Source: CAZYSK01 sp964649415 (GTDB lineage: Bacteria; Chloroflexota; Anaerolineae; B4-G1). Taken from it: DNA of 46,099 nt. Where the stretch lies: assembly GCA_964649415.1 (NCBI GenBank), contig CAZYSK010000046.1, forward strand, positions 1 to 46,099. Direction: 5' to 3'. Of this stretch, positions 21,990 through 29,770 are shown piece by piece. The notes below the pieces were generated by a model, which saw only the letters and a program-made list of their open reading frames with translations, did not search any database and was not told where the DNA came from. A program made the translations under genes and the position numbers. Every line of letters starts with the position of its first letter. Positions within the stretch are counted from its first letter, which is position 1.

Positions 21990-22355
21990 ATGGAGTTTGT
22001 AGCCTGTGTCGAGGAATTCATCTTAATCATCGCGGAAATCTTCGGCATCCATCCCCTTTGGGCGGCGCTGCTGATAGGCGGGGTAGTCGTTGGTCTAGTG
22101 GTAGGTGTTGTTGGCCGTGTGCTGTTCCAGTGCCGCTTGTGGAACACGCAAGCAGCGGCTGCCGATCGCCCCCAGACAGCCACTACGTCCAAAACACCCC
22201 GACAAGTGGTCCACGACAGCAATGCCGCGAAAATGAAAAAGCTAGGCTGTCAGCTTGTCCTGCTCATCATTGCGGCCATAGTGATGTTGGCAGCGCTGGG
22301 TCTACTTGACGAGATGGCATCGCTCATCCAACAGGCAATTGGAGCGACCAGGTAG
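21990..22355 (+). CDS. Small membrane protein of unknown function
   Basis: 121 residues from ATG 21990, chosen because GAGGAGG (21979-21984) is 6 bases upstream; GTG 21960 in the same frame has no ribosome site. Two hydrophobic segments, about 17-43 (LWAALLIGGVVVGLVVGVVGRVLF) shown here only by its position and composition, and about 86-105 (LVLLIIAAIVMLAAL). Between them a hydrophilic Thr/Lys loop of about 40 residues. No family recognised. It is followed by the mscS promoter, so it is a separate unit; it starts 115 bases after the LexA box on the other side, and SOS control of it is possible but less likely. Confidence 0.7.
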   Translation: MEFVACVEEFILIIAEIFGIHPLWAALLIGGVVVGLVVGVVGRVLFQCRLWNTQAAAADRPQTATTSKTPRQVVHDSNAAKMKKLGCQLVLLIIAAIVMLAALGLLDEMASLIQQAIGATR

Positions 22356-22408
22356 CACAAGAGAGACGCCAGAACAGCCCCCTTGACGGCCCCTTCATGC
22401 GCTGTGGC

Positions 22409-22436
22409 TTGACAGCGTCCCCAGATGAGCTATGAT
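22409..22436 (+). promoter_or_regulatory. Promoter TTGACA-N16-TATGAT of the MscS gene
   Basis: TTGACA 22409-22414, TATGAT 22431-22436, spacer 16. The in-frame ATG at 22425 falls inside it, so translation must start downstream at 22488. Confidence 0.65.
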
Positions 22437-22487
22437 GACCCTCAAGGACACCAGAGACAAGCCAAGCACCATATTGGAGTCACATAC

Positions 22488-23321
22488 ATGCTACTAGACA
22501 ATCCAGATTCGCCCTTGATCTCCAGCCTCCTGGCCGTCGGAGTGGCCATCGTGGGGCTGATCGCCGTCCAGATCCTCGCCAAGTGGTTCCTGCGCCTGCT
22601 GCGCTCCAGCGACGACGTAGCCGAGGAACGCAAGCAGCAGATAGAGACCCTCGTCCACATCGTGCGCTGGGGAAGTGGCGTGGCGATCGTGGGCGCTACG
22701 CTACTGATGCTTCTGGGCACCTTCGGCGTGCCCATCACCCCTCTGCTGACAGGCGCGGGTGTGGCGGGCCTGGCTGTCAGCCTGGGAGCGCAGACCCTGA
22801 TTCAAGACCTCATCGGCGGCTTCCTGGTCCTCCTGGAGAACCAATACGCCGTCGGGGACGTGATCGAGGTGGGCGGCGTGTCAGGCGTCGTTGAGCACCT
22901 GACCCTCCGCGCCACCCACGTGCGGGACGTAGACGGACGCCTGCACATCGTCCCCAATGGAGAGGTGCGCATCGTCTCCAACCTCACCAAGGAGTGGTCC
23001 CGCGCGCTGGTGGACGTGGGCGTGGCCTACGAGGGAGACCTCGATCACGCCCTCAACGTACTCGAGGAGGTTGGCGAAGCGTTTGCAGAGGACCCAGCCG
23101 TCGGGCCGGAACTCGTGGAGCCACCGCGCGTGCTCGGGCCGCTCAGCTTGGGCGACTGGGCCATCACGATACGGGTGATGGTCAAGACGCGCCCAGGCAA
23201 GCAATGGCTGGTTGCCCGCGAACTCCGGAAGCGCATCCTCGCCGCGTGTGAACGCGAGGGCATCACCCTGCCCTACCCACGGCAGGAAGTGCTTGTACGC
23301 GCAGGTGAGAGTGACGACTAG
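22488..23321 (+). CDS. Small-conductance mechanosensitive channel (MscS family)
   Basis: 277 residues from ATG 22488 (GGAG 9 bases upstream). Three membrane helices (about 12-35, 62-85, 90-118), the last being the pore helix VAGLAVSLGAQTLIQDLIGG with the small-residue pattern of MscS TM3. The beta domain follows (YAVGDVIEVGGVSGVVEHLT, LHIVPNGEVRIVSNLTKEWS), then the alpha/beta C-terminal domain ending in GITLPYPRQEV, the classical MscS end. Releases solutes on hypo-osmotic shock. Single-gene unit with its own promoter. Confidence 0.94.
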   Translation: MLLDNPDSPLISSLLAVGVAIVGLIAVQILAKWFLRLLRSSDDVAEERKQQIETLVHIVRWGSGVAIVGATLLMLLGTFGVPITPLLTGAGVAGLAVSLGAQTLIQDLIGGFLVLLENQYAVGDVIEVGGVSGVVEHLTLRATHVRDVDGRLHIVPNGEVRIVSNLTKEWSRALVDVGVAYEGDLDHALNVLEEVGEAFAEDPAVGPELVEPPRVLGPLSLGDWAITIRVMVKTRPGKQWLVARELRKRILAACEREGITLPYPRQEVLVRAGESDD

Positions 23322-23360
23322 ACGGGGTCCCGAAGCCGCCAGGTTGGGGCCATCAACCGC

Positions 23361-23388
23361 TTGACAACAGCGCTAAGACGGCTATAAT
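23361..23388 (+). promoter_or_regulatory. Promoter TTGACA-N16-TATAAT of thrS
   Basis: TTGACA 23361-23366, TATAAT 23383-23388, spacer 16; RNA start near 23395, giving a leader of about 465 bases with a T-box. Confidence 0.8.
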
Positions 23389-23394
23389 AGGTAC

Positions 23395-23680
23395 ACAATC
23401 GAGTGTGACCGCGTTGACCGGGACGAGTACTGGCGCGAGAAGGTCATAGAGAGAGGGGGCCGTGGGCTGGAAGTCCCCTTGACCAGACGGCCAGGAAAAC
23501 CCCCCGGGAGCGAGCCTCTCAAATCGCCGGCCCGTGACAGGAGTCGCGAGCACGAGAGTATGGGGCTCCGGGCAGGCCCGTTATCGCCTCAATGAGTGCG
23601 GCGACGACATCTGCTTGTCGCTGAACTTGGGTGGAACCACGTAGGAGACCCCCGCGCCCCAAGGCACGGGGGTTTTGTGC
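23395..23680 (+). promoter_or_regulatory. T-box riboswitch of thrS
   Basis: The T-box sequence GAACTTGGGTGGAACCACG lies at 23623-23641 and its TGGA would pair with a tRNA ending UCCA. Upstream, stem I words are seen in order: AGTA (23426-23429), AGAGAG, GGCTGGAAG and then GGAAA-ACC (ACC at 23499-23501), a candidate threonine specifier codon. Downstream is a terminator hairpin. Uncharged tRNA-Thr should stabilise the antiterminator and raise thrS expression. Exact stem borders were not folded. Confidence 0.88.
23649..23676 (+). terminator. T-box leader terminator
   Basis: CCCCCG (23649-23654) and CGGGGG (23667-23672) with TTTT after it; the 3' part of the T-box overlaps the region needed for the alternative antiterminator. 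Confidence 0.85.
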
Positions 23681-23708
23681 ATCTAGCGACCGCGAGGAGG
23701 TGATCGAA

Positions 23709-23867
23709 ATGACTGAAGACGACACGGGCACTGCCCGTCACGCGTGGGGCTGTGTACGCCTATACCATTCGATCACCTTGAGGAAGATAGCAATAGAAGG
23801 AAACGCGAAGTCCCGAGGGCCAGGAGTCCGCGGGACACCGAAGAGCAAGGAGGAACGACATGTCTGA
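23709..23867 (+). CDS. Short ORF between T-box terminator and thrS
   Basis: 52 codons from ATG 23709 with an extended ribosome site (GAGGAGGTGATC, 23696-23707). Product: acidic start MTEDDTGTARHAWG, then a basic tail rich in Lys/Arg/Gly; no known family. Its stop overlaps the thrS start by 8 bases (ATGTCTGA), so ribosomes finishing here could re-initiate at thrS. It can be translated only when the T-box reads through. It may be a translational-coupling leader peptide or chance; the strong site and overlap favour translation. An inverted GTCCCG/CGGGAC pair lies inside it. Confidence 0.5.
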   Translation: MTEDDTGTARHAWGCVRLYHSITLRKIAIEGNAKSRGPGVRGTPKSKEERHV

Positions 23868-25644
23868 GCAACAACACGCAGAGGATCATCTGCACCGCAT
23901 CCGCCATTCGGCCTCGCACGTGATGGCCCAGGCGGTGCTGGAGAAATTCCCCGAGGGCAAGGTCGCCATCGGCCCACCCATCGAAAACGGCTTCTACTAC
24001 GACTTCGACCTGCCCCGGCCCCTCACCCCAGAAGACCTGGAGGAGATCGAGGCCCGCATGCGCGAGATCGTCGCCGAGGCGCACGACTTCGTCTACCAGG
24101 AGGTTGACGATGAGGAAGCACGCCGCATATTCGCCGACCAACCCTACAAACTGGAGCTGATCGACGGCATCCTCTCCGCCGGGACGGACGAATACGGCGA
24201 GCCGCTGGAAGAAGCGCCTAAGCTCTCGATCTACAAGAGCGGCCCATTCGTGGACCTATGCCGGGGACCGCACGTAGGCAACACCAAGGAGATCAACCCC
24301 GGCGCGATCAAGCTGCTCAACACGGCCGGCGCCTATTGGCGCGGCGACGAGAACCGGCCTATGCTGCAGCGCGTCTACGGCACGGCCTGGGAGACACCCA
24401 AGCAACTGCGGCAGCACCTGGCCTGGCTCAAGGAGGTGGAGCGGCGCGACCACCGGCGGCTGATCAAGGACCTGGATCTGATCAGTTTCCACGAGGAGGG
24501 CGGCGCGGGGCTGGCCTACTGGCACCCCAACGGAGGCCGCATCCGCCAGGCCATCGAGGACTTCTGGCGCGCTCGCCATCGGGCGGGAGGCTACGAGATC
24601 GTCTTCACCCCCCACATCGGCAAGGCCGAGCTGTGGGAGCGGTCCGGGCACCTGGACTTCTACAAGGATAGCATGTACTCCCCGATGGACGTCGACGGGA
24701 TGGAATACTATCTGAAGCCCATGAACTGCCCCTTCCACATCCTGATGTACAAGAGCCACACGCGCTCGTATCGCGATCTGCCGCTGCGCTGGGCGGAACT
24801 GGGCACGGTCTATCGCTACGAGCGAAGTGGCGTGCTCCACGGGCTGTTGCGCGTGCGCGGCTTCACCCAGGATGACGCCCACATCTTCTGCACGCCGGAG
24901 CAGGTCGAAGATGAGGTGCTGCGGGTGCTGCGTTTCTCGCTGGACCTGTTGCGGGCGTTCGGCTTCTCCGACTTCAACGTCTATCTGGCGACGATGCCGG
25001 AGGAGCACGTGGGGGAGCCCGAGCGATGGGAACAGGCCCAGGCCAGCCTGCGCAACGCCATCGAAACGGAGGGACTGCCCTACGAACTGGATGAGGGAGG
25101 CGGCGCTTTCTATGGCCCCAAGATCGACATCCACGTCAAGGACGCCCTGGGGCGCAAGTGGCAGTTGACCACGAACCAGTTCGACTTCAACCTGCCGGAG
25201 CGCTTCGACATGACCTACGTGGGCGAGGACGGCAAGGAACACCGTCCCTACATGGTCCACCGGGCGCTGCTGGGAAGCCTGGAGCGCTTCTTTGGCGTCC
25301 TCGTGGAGCACTACGGCGGCGCGTTCCCGGTGTGGCTGGCGCCGGTGCAGGTCAGCGTCATCCCCATCGCCGACCGGCACGTGGACTACGCCTACTCCGT
25401 GGCAGACCAACTCAAGGCGGCCGGGCTGTGGGTAGACGTGGACGCCTCAGGCGAGCGCATGCAGGCCAAGATTCGCGACGCGCAGATGCAGAAGGTGCCC
25501 TACATGCTCATCATCGGCGACCGGGAGATAGAGGCCGGACAGGTGAACCTGCGCGTACGCGACGGGAGCAAGCCCGGCGCGATGGCAGTGGACGACTTCA
25601 TCGCCCTGGCCCAGGAAGCGATAGCCGAGAAACGGCAGATCTGA
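23860..25644 (+). CDS. thrS: Threonyl-tRNA synthetase lacking the TGS domain
   Basis: 594 residues. It starts directly with HLHRIRHSASHVMAQAVLEK, the editing (SAD) domain of bacterial ThrRS, so the roughly 60-residue N-terminal TGS domain present in E. coli is missing. GFYYDFDLPRPLTPEDL and VDLCRGPHV fit the editing site. The class II core has LKPMNCPFHILMY (zinc-binding Cys), RYERSGVLHGLLRVRGFTQD (motif 2), AHIFC and YMVHRALLGSLERFFGVL (motif 3); the anticodon domain has LAPVQVSVIPIADRHVDYA. AAGGAGG is 6 bases upstream. Regulated by the T-box leader. Confidence 0.96.
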   Translation: MSEQQHAEDHLHRIRHSASHVMAQAVLEKFPEGKVAIGPPIENGFYYDFDLPRPLTPEDLEEIEARMREIVAEAHDFVYQEVDDEEARRIFADQPYKLELIDGILSAGTDEYGEPLEEAPKLSIYKSGPFVDLCRGPHVGNTKEINPGAIKLLNTAGAYWRGDENRPMLQRVYGTAWETPKQLRQHLAWLKEVERRDHRRLIKDLDLISFHEEGGAGLAYWHPNGGRIRQAIEDFWRARHRAGGYEIVFTPHIGKAELWERSGHLDFYKDSMYSPMDVDGMEYYLKPMNCPFHILMYKSHTRSYRDLPLRWAELGTVYRYERSGVLHGLLRVRGFTQDDAHIFCTPEQVEDEVLRVLRFSLDLLRAFGFSDFNVYLATMPEEHVGEPERWEQAQASLRNAIETEGLPYELDEGGGAFYGPKIDIHVKDALGRKWQLTTNQFDFNLPERFDMTYVGEDGKEHRPYMVHRALLGSLERFFGVLVEHYGGAFPVWLAPVQVSVIPIADRHVDYAYSVADQLKAAGLWVDVDASGERMQAKIRDAQMQKVPYMLIIGDREIEAGQVNLRVRDGSKPGAMAVDDFIALAQEAIAEKRQI

Positions 25645-25770
25645 ACGGCCGCTATCGCTACACACACGGCCAACAACCTCCGGGGTCTTCGCCCGATCAC
25701 AGACCCCGGAGGTCGGATAAAAGCGGCGGCGAGACCCGCTCACGCCCCCCGTGCCGGCAGACCGCGCATC

Positions 25771-25798
25771 TTGCCCCCTGCGAGAAGCGCGATATAGT
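25771..25798 (+). promoter_or_regulatory. Promoter TTGCCC-N16-TATAGT of mutY
   Basis: TTGCCC 25771-25776, TATAGT 25793-25798, spacer 16. The ATG at 25808 follows the -10 by 9 bases, so the message should be leaderless or nearly so. Confidence 0.5.
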
Positions 25799-25807
25799 CG
25801 TGCGATC

Positions 25808-27121
25808 ATGCTGACCTCAATCGACCCCGAGACCGGCGCCGCTTTCGCCGGGAAGCTGCTCGCCTGGTTCGCCCAGCACGCCCGCGACCTCCCCTGGCGG
25901 CGCGAGCGCACCCCCTACCGCGTCTGGGTGGCGGAGGTGATGCTGCAGCAAACCCAGGTCGGGACCGTCGTGCCCTACTACGAGCGCTTCCTGGCCCGCT
26001 TCCCCTCTGTCCAGGCGCTGGCAGACGCGCCCCTGGAGGAGGTGCTGAAAGTGTGGGAGGGGCTGGGCTACTACGCCCGCGCTCGCAACCTGCACGCCGC
26101 CGCCCGGCAGGTCGTGAGCGCCCACGGGAGGCAGTTGCCCGGCACGTTCGAGGAACTGCTGAGCCTGCCCGGCGTGGGCCGCTACATCGCCGGCGCGCTC
26201 GCCTCCATCGCCTTTGGGCAAGACGTCGCCGCGGTGGACGGCAACGCCCGGAGGGTGCTATGTCGCGTCTTCCGCATCCAGGACGACGTGACCCGCTCGG
26301 CGGCGCAGCGGGGACTTGAGACACTGGCGACAAGCCTGCTCCCGTCGGAACGGGCGGGCGACTTCAACGAGGCGCTCATGGAGCTCGGAGCCACCGTCTG
26401 CTCACCCCGCTCTCCCCTATGCGCACGCTGTCCGCTGCGCGCACTCTGCCAGGCCCGCGCCACGGGCGATCCAGAGTCCCTGCCCGTGCGGCGTCCGCGC
26501 CAGCAGGTTCCCCACTACGACGTCGCTGCCGCGGTGACCCTCCGCGCCGACGGGCGCGTGTTGGTGGCACAGCGCAACTCCGACGACATGTTGGGCGGGC
26601 TGTGGGAGTTCCCCGGCGGCAAGCGTGAGGAGGGGGAGACGCTGCCCGAGTGCCTGGCCCGCGAGATGCGCGAGGAACTGGACGTGGTGGTCGAGGTGGG
26701 CGAGCGGCTGACCGTCGTGCAGCACGCCTACACCCATTTCCGGATCACGCTGCACGCCTTCCTGTGCCGCCTGCTGAGCGGCGAGCCACGCTGTCTCGAC
26801 TGCGCCGCCTTTCGCTGGGCGACACCCGACGAACTGGACGCGCTGCCCATGTCAGTAGCCGACCGGAAGGTGGCGCGGGCCCTGTCGGACCTTGGCGACC
26901 CCTTGCGCTATGCTATTGGATGTGATAAGATACGCGTGGTTGACAACGCTTGTTCAGGCATCGACGTGCGAAGTGGGATCGTCAGGAGGTGTTCTAGGGA
27001 CAGAGGAATGCCCTGCGGCCAAGACTGGCAGGAGGAAACCGAGCATGCTGCAACAACTGACCATAAAGACTACCGACAAGACGACGCTAAAGCCACTGGT
27101 GGAATCAGCCATCGAGAATGA
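25808..27121 (+). CDS. mutY: A/G-specific adenine glycosylase with C-terminal NUDIX domain and an aberrant tail
   Basis: 437 residues. HhH-GPD glycosylase: WVAEVMLQQTQVGTV (catalytic Glu), LPGVGRYIAGALASIAFG and VAAVDGNARRVLCR (catalytic Asp). The 4Fe-4S loop is C-x6-C-x2-C-x5-C in CSPRSPLCARCPLRALC near 198-214. The C-terminal MutT-like domain has LGGLWEFPGGKREEG and AREMREEL. It removes A opposite 8-oxoG. The homology ends near residue 365 (ADRKVARALSDLG); the last 70-75 residues (Cys- and Asp-rich, no family pattern) run over a promoter and 77 bases into the next gene. The original stop was probably lost when the toxin-antitoxin pair arrived. Confidence 0.93.
   Translation: MLTSIDPETGAAFAGKLLAWFAQHARDLPWRRERTPYRVWVAEVMLQQTQVGTVVPYYERFLARFPSVQALADAPLEEVLKVWEGLGYYARARNLHAAARQVVSAHGRQLPGTFEELLSLPGVGRYIAGALASIAFGQDVAAVDGNARRVLCRVFRIQDDVTRSAAQRGLETLATSLLPSERAGDFNEALMELGATVCSPRSPLCARCPLRALCQARATGDPESLPVRRPRQQVPHYDVAAAVTLRADGRVLVAQRNSDDMLGGLWEFPGGKREEGETLPECLAREMREELDVVVEVGERLTVVQHAYTHFRITLHAFLCRLLSGEPRCLDCAAFRWATPDELDALPMSVADRKVARALSDLGDPLRYAIGCDKIRVVDNACSGIDVRSGIVRRCSRDRGMPCGQDWQEETEHAATTDHKDYRQDDAKATGGISHRE
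26903..26931 (+). promoter_or_regulatory. Promoter TTGCGC-N17-TAAGAT of the TumA/TumE-like pair
   Basis: TTGCGC 26903-26908, TAAGAT 26926-26931, spacer 17, lying at the end of the recognisable mutY homology. RNA from here would give about 105 bases of leader before the antitoxin start. Confidence 0.55.
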
Positions 27122-27335
27122 GAAAAGGATGCTCTTGCTCGGCATAGAGCGCACCCGGAAACGCCTGGCCGAGTTCGAGCAGCGATTCAGCATGTCTTCG
27201 ACAGAGTTCGAGCGCCGCCTCAACGCGCTTGAACTGGCGGAGACAGTTGAGTTCACAGACTGGCGCATGGAGATCGGCATGCTGCGCCTGCTTGAAGCCC
27301 AGTATCAAGCCCTGCAAGAGGCGCAACTTGATTGA
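27045..27335 (+). CDS. TumA-like antitoxin / small helical protein
   Basis: 96 residues, AGGAGGAAA 7-8 bases before ATG 27045. Mostly helical: RMLLLGIERTRKRLAEFEQR, then SMSSTEFERRLNALELAETV and TDWRMEIGMLRLLEAQYQAL. The order 'RL..FE..y.mss.eF..r...gel.et.dfteW' is what I remember for proteins always preceding DUF6516/TumE-type toxins, where they serve as antitoxins. The first 77 bases overlap the extended mutY frame. The stop overlaps the next frame (TTG 27328) by 8 bases. Frame is intact, unlike its partner. Confidence 0.72.
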   Translation: MLQQLTIKTTDKTTLKPLVESAIENEKRMLLLGIERTRKRLAEFEQRFSMSSTEFERRLNALELAETVEFTDWRMEIGMLRLLEAQYQALQEAQLD

Positions 27336-27711
27336 GGCATACCTACAGTCACTGTTGGATGCCATCGCGGCATCGCCCATCGTGCGCGCCTCCAACGTAA
27401 CACTCGACAAGCGCACGCTGCGTGCTGGACTGATCCGCGGCGATGTCTGATTCGCCGATGATTCACGCTTGCACTTCCGTGAGTTGGTGGAGATTCAGAC
27501 CAACGTCGTTCGAAGAATGTACAGCTATCACTATCAGGATACCAATGCTGCGCTGATTTTCCGCTACGACGACACACCGCATCACCCTGGTCTCAGCACC
27601 TTCCCACACCATAAGCACGCGGGCAGCGAGGGGAACGTCGTCACGGCCACACCACCCGATCTGTCAATCATACTGCGGGAGATTGAGGCGATCCACCCGA
27701 TAGCGCCATAG
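27328..27711 (+). pseudogene. TumE/DUF6516-like toxin interrupted by an in-frame TGA
   Basis: Frame from TTG 27328 overlaps the antitoxin by 8 bases. The first 40 codons read LIEAYLQSLLDAIAASPIV...RAGLIRGDV, then a TGA at 27448-27450, then without frame change FADDSRLHFRELVEI, YSYHYQDTNAALIFRYDDTP, HHPGLSTFPHHKH to a TAG at 27709. The joined product has the full pattern of DUF6516/TumE toxins (LhF.E, kYsYHYqd....iFRYDnapHHp..stfPhHkH). A single nonsense change therefore breaks it, unless the TGA is decoded. No SECIS-like hairpin was evident, and W or U is not expected at this position. Confidence 0.8.
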
Positions 27712-27792
27712 CTACCCTGACCTCAAGCCGCACGGCCTGCCCGAACAAAGGGCACGACACCAAGAACGCCCCGGTCATCTGCCCGGCAGCGC

Positions 27793-29043
27793 TCAGTCCC
27801 CCTCATCCCCCCCTCTCCGCCGGCCGAAGAAGCGGTAGATGCAACCCAGGCTCACCCCATACAACGCCGCCGTCGCCAGAAACAGCGGGCCAAAGCCGAA
27901 GGCCGTCTGCAGCAAGCCGCTGACGTACGGCCCCGCCGACCAGCCCACGTCCCACCCCATGGATAGCAGGCTGCCGCCCAGGGCTCGCTCGCCATCGTCA
28001 AGTTGCTCCATCGCGAACGCGACGTAGAGCGGCCCGCCCAGGCGCATAAGGCCGCTGCGCACCCACTGCGCAACAGAGACGACCGGCAGAGAGGGCACGA
28101 AACCCACGATCAGCAACATCGGCATAGAAACGAGACGAGCGACGAGAAGCGCGCGAACCTTGCCCCAGCGCTCGGCCAAGGCTCCCCTCGCCAGCGTCAT
28201 CAGCCCGGCCACGACCTCCGTGATCCCGAATATCCAGCCCAGCGTGGCGTCGGACACGCCGAAACGCTCCTTGTAGAACAGGTTGAGAAACGGAAACAGC
28301 AACCCGGCCCCGAAGGAAAACACCAGTCTGGGCACGAACAGCATCGCCAGCAGGCGAACATTGAAATACTGCCGCCAGAGGCGCAGGGAGAGGCGTGGGG
28401 CCGGCCGAGAAGATGAAGGCACGGCCGTATCCGCCAGCCCGAACACCGGCACCAGCGTCAAGGCCATCACAGCCGCCGAGACGAACATCGCACCCCGGTA
28501 GGCAGGCACGCTCTCCGGCCCCACGTGGAGAACACTGGCGAACAAACGAGGCAGGTATCCACCGGCGGTCGTGGCGAGGAACGAGACGAAGCACATCAGG
28601 CTGGCGTCCACGGTGAACAGCGTAGCCCGCTCCCGGGCCGTCGAGTTCTCCGTCAGGAACGCGGGAACGCTGGCGAAGAACAGGGGGCCGACGATACTGA
28701 AGAGCGCGCTTGATGCGGCGATCAGCCCACCCTGGGAAAAAACCGCGATCCCCAACCTTGAGAGCACCATGCCAACCAGCCCAATGAGCATGGCGCGCTT
28801 GCGCCCGATCCGGTCACCGATGAACCCGGCGGGCAGAGAACTGACGAGGCTGAAGACAGCCAGCAGCGTGTTGGTCAGCCCGATGAAAGGCTCATCAAAA
28901 CCCAGGCTGGCCAGATACAGGTTGAACAGCAGGGAGAAGATGCCGAGACTCGTCGCCCGGAAGACGGTGCTGACCAGGTACAGCTTCGCATTCCGACGCA
29001 GTCCCTGCAATCGGTGCCAGTAGCCCGGAACCGCTGATACCAC
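27793..29043 (-). CDS. Major facilitator superfamily transporter
   Basis: 416 residues with about 12 hydrophobic segments. The loop between helices 2 and 3 reads GFIGDRIGRKRAMLIG, the MFS signature. Two 6-helix halves are separated by a hydrophilic stretch near 205-220 (DTAVPSSSRPAPRLS). A second signature-like RGALAERWGKVRALL follows in the C-half. Start GTG 29043 has AGGGTGA upstream. No substrate clue; drug/metabolite export is common for this size. Last gene of a minus-strand group after the phosphatase (gap 103 bases). Confidence 0.92.
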   Translation of the reverse strand: MVSAVPGYWHRLQGLRRNAKLYLVSTVFRATSLGIFSLLFNLYLASLGFDEPFIGLTNTLLAVFSLVSSLPAGFIGDRIGRKRAMLIGLVGMVLSRLGIAVFSQGGLIAASSALFSIVGPLFFASVPAFLTENSTARERATLFTVDASLMCFVSFLATTAGGYLPRLFASVLHVGPESVPAYRGAMFVSAAVMALTLVPVFGLADTAVPSSSRPAPRLSLRLWRQYFNVRLLAMLFVPRLVFSFGAGLLFPFLNLFYKERFGVSDATLGWIFGITEVVAGLMTLARGALAERWGKVRALLVARLVSMPMLLIVGFVPSLPVVSVAQWVRSGLMRLGGPLYVAFAMEQLDDGERALGGSLLSMGWDVGWSAGPYVSGLLQTAFGFGPLFLATAALYGVSLGCIYRFFGRRRGGDEGD

Positions 29044-29146
29044 GCCGTCACCCTGCGCTCAGCTTGCTGTATAGATCGGCACGAGAGATCCGCCCGCAGC
29101 ACGCGGTTGCGCTCAAATCAAGATGGTTGTACCGTCTCACGTACAG

Positions 29147-29722
29147 CTAGCCCACCCCTGCCTGTTCCGCGAAGCGGTCGACCTGCGCGATCTGCACTGG
29201 TTTGGGGCGAATGAAAGGCCGCACCTCCTCGATACACGCCCACGCCTGGGCAGGCATCATGCCGGTGCTCACCAGATAGGCGGCCGCCATCGTCGGCGCG
29301 CGCCCCACGCCAGAGCCGCAGTGGACGTAGACACAGCCGCCGCGCGCGATCTCCTGCGCGATGAACGCCGCCCCTGCGTGCAACTGCTCCAGCGTCGGGG
29401 CGTGGTCGTCCTCGGCAGACAGGTACAGATAGTGCGAGGGCGCGATGCCGGCGTCCTTGTCGTCGAACTCCAGCCGCATATCCACCACCGCCGTGATGCC
29501 CCGCGCCACCAGCTTGGGCCAGCCACGGCGACGGTACTGTCCGCCGATGTGCAGTTGTGGCGTGATCTGGCTCGCGCTACGGATGGGCGCGCCGGTGACG
29601 ATGCGCACGGCGTGCTCGGCCGCCCACAGCGCCGTCACCCGCAGCCCCTGCTCGGTGATCCGCTCCCACAGGATGCGGACCCCGTTTATGGCCTTTGTCA
29701 GCATATTCTTCAGTGATTCCAA
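29147..29722 (-). CDS. Dual-specificity protein phosphatase family
   Basis: 191 residues from TTG 29722 (GAGGTTAGGG upstream); ATG 29704 is an alternative. The catalytic loop VHCGSGVGRAPT is the CX5R motif of Cys-based phosphatases; the general acid would be in YLYLSAEDDHAPT. The surrounding LHIGGQYRRRGWPKLVARGI and VVDMRLEFDDKD match DSP domains. The first 45 residues form an amphipathic helical extension. It would dephosphorylate Ser/Thr/Tyr or a lipid or sugar phosphate; coexistence with an FHA-domain protein in the window hints at Ser/Thr phosphorylation signalling but no kinase is present here. Confidence 0.9.
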   Translation of the reverse strand: MESLKNMLTKAINGVRILWERITEQGLRVTALWAAEHAVRIVTGAPIRSASQITPQLHIGGQYRRRGWPKLVARGITAVVDMRLEFDDKDAGIAPSHYLYLSAEDDHAPTLEQLHAGAAFIAQEIARGGCVYVHCGSGVGRAPTMAAAYLVSTGMMPAQAWACIEEVRPFIRPKPVQIAQVDRFAEQAGVG

Positions 29723-29770
29723 TGCCCTAACCTCACATCTCGATTCTCGTGCGCCAACCAGCTTGTACGC

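Noticed and set aside
27448..27450. Selenocysteine codon in the toxin
   Set aside because: No bacterial SECIS-like hairpin was evident directly after the TGA, and the family is not known to use Sec; a nonsense change is simpler.
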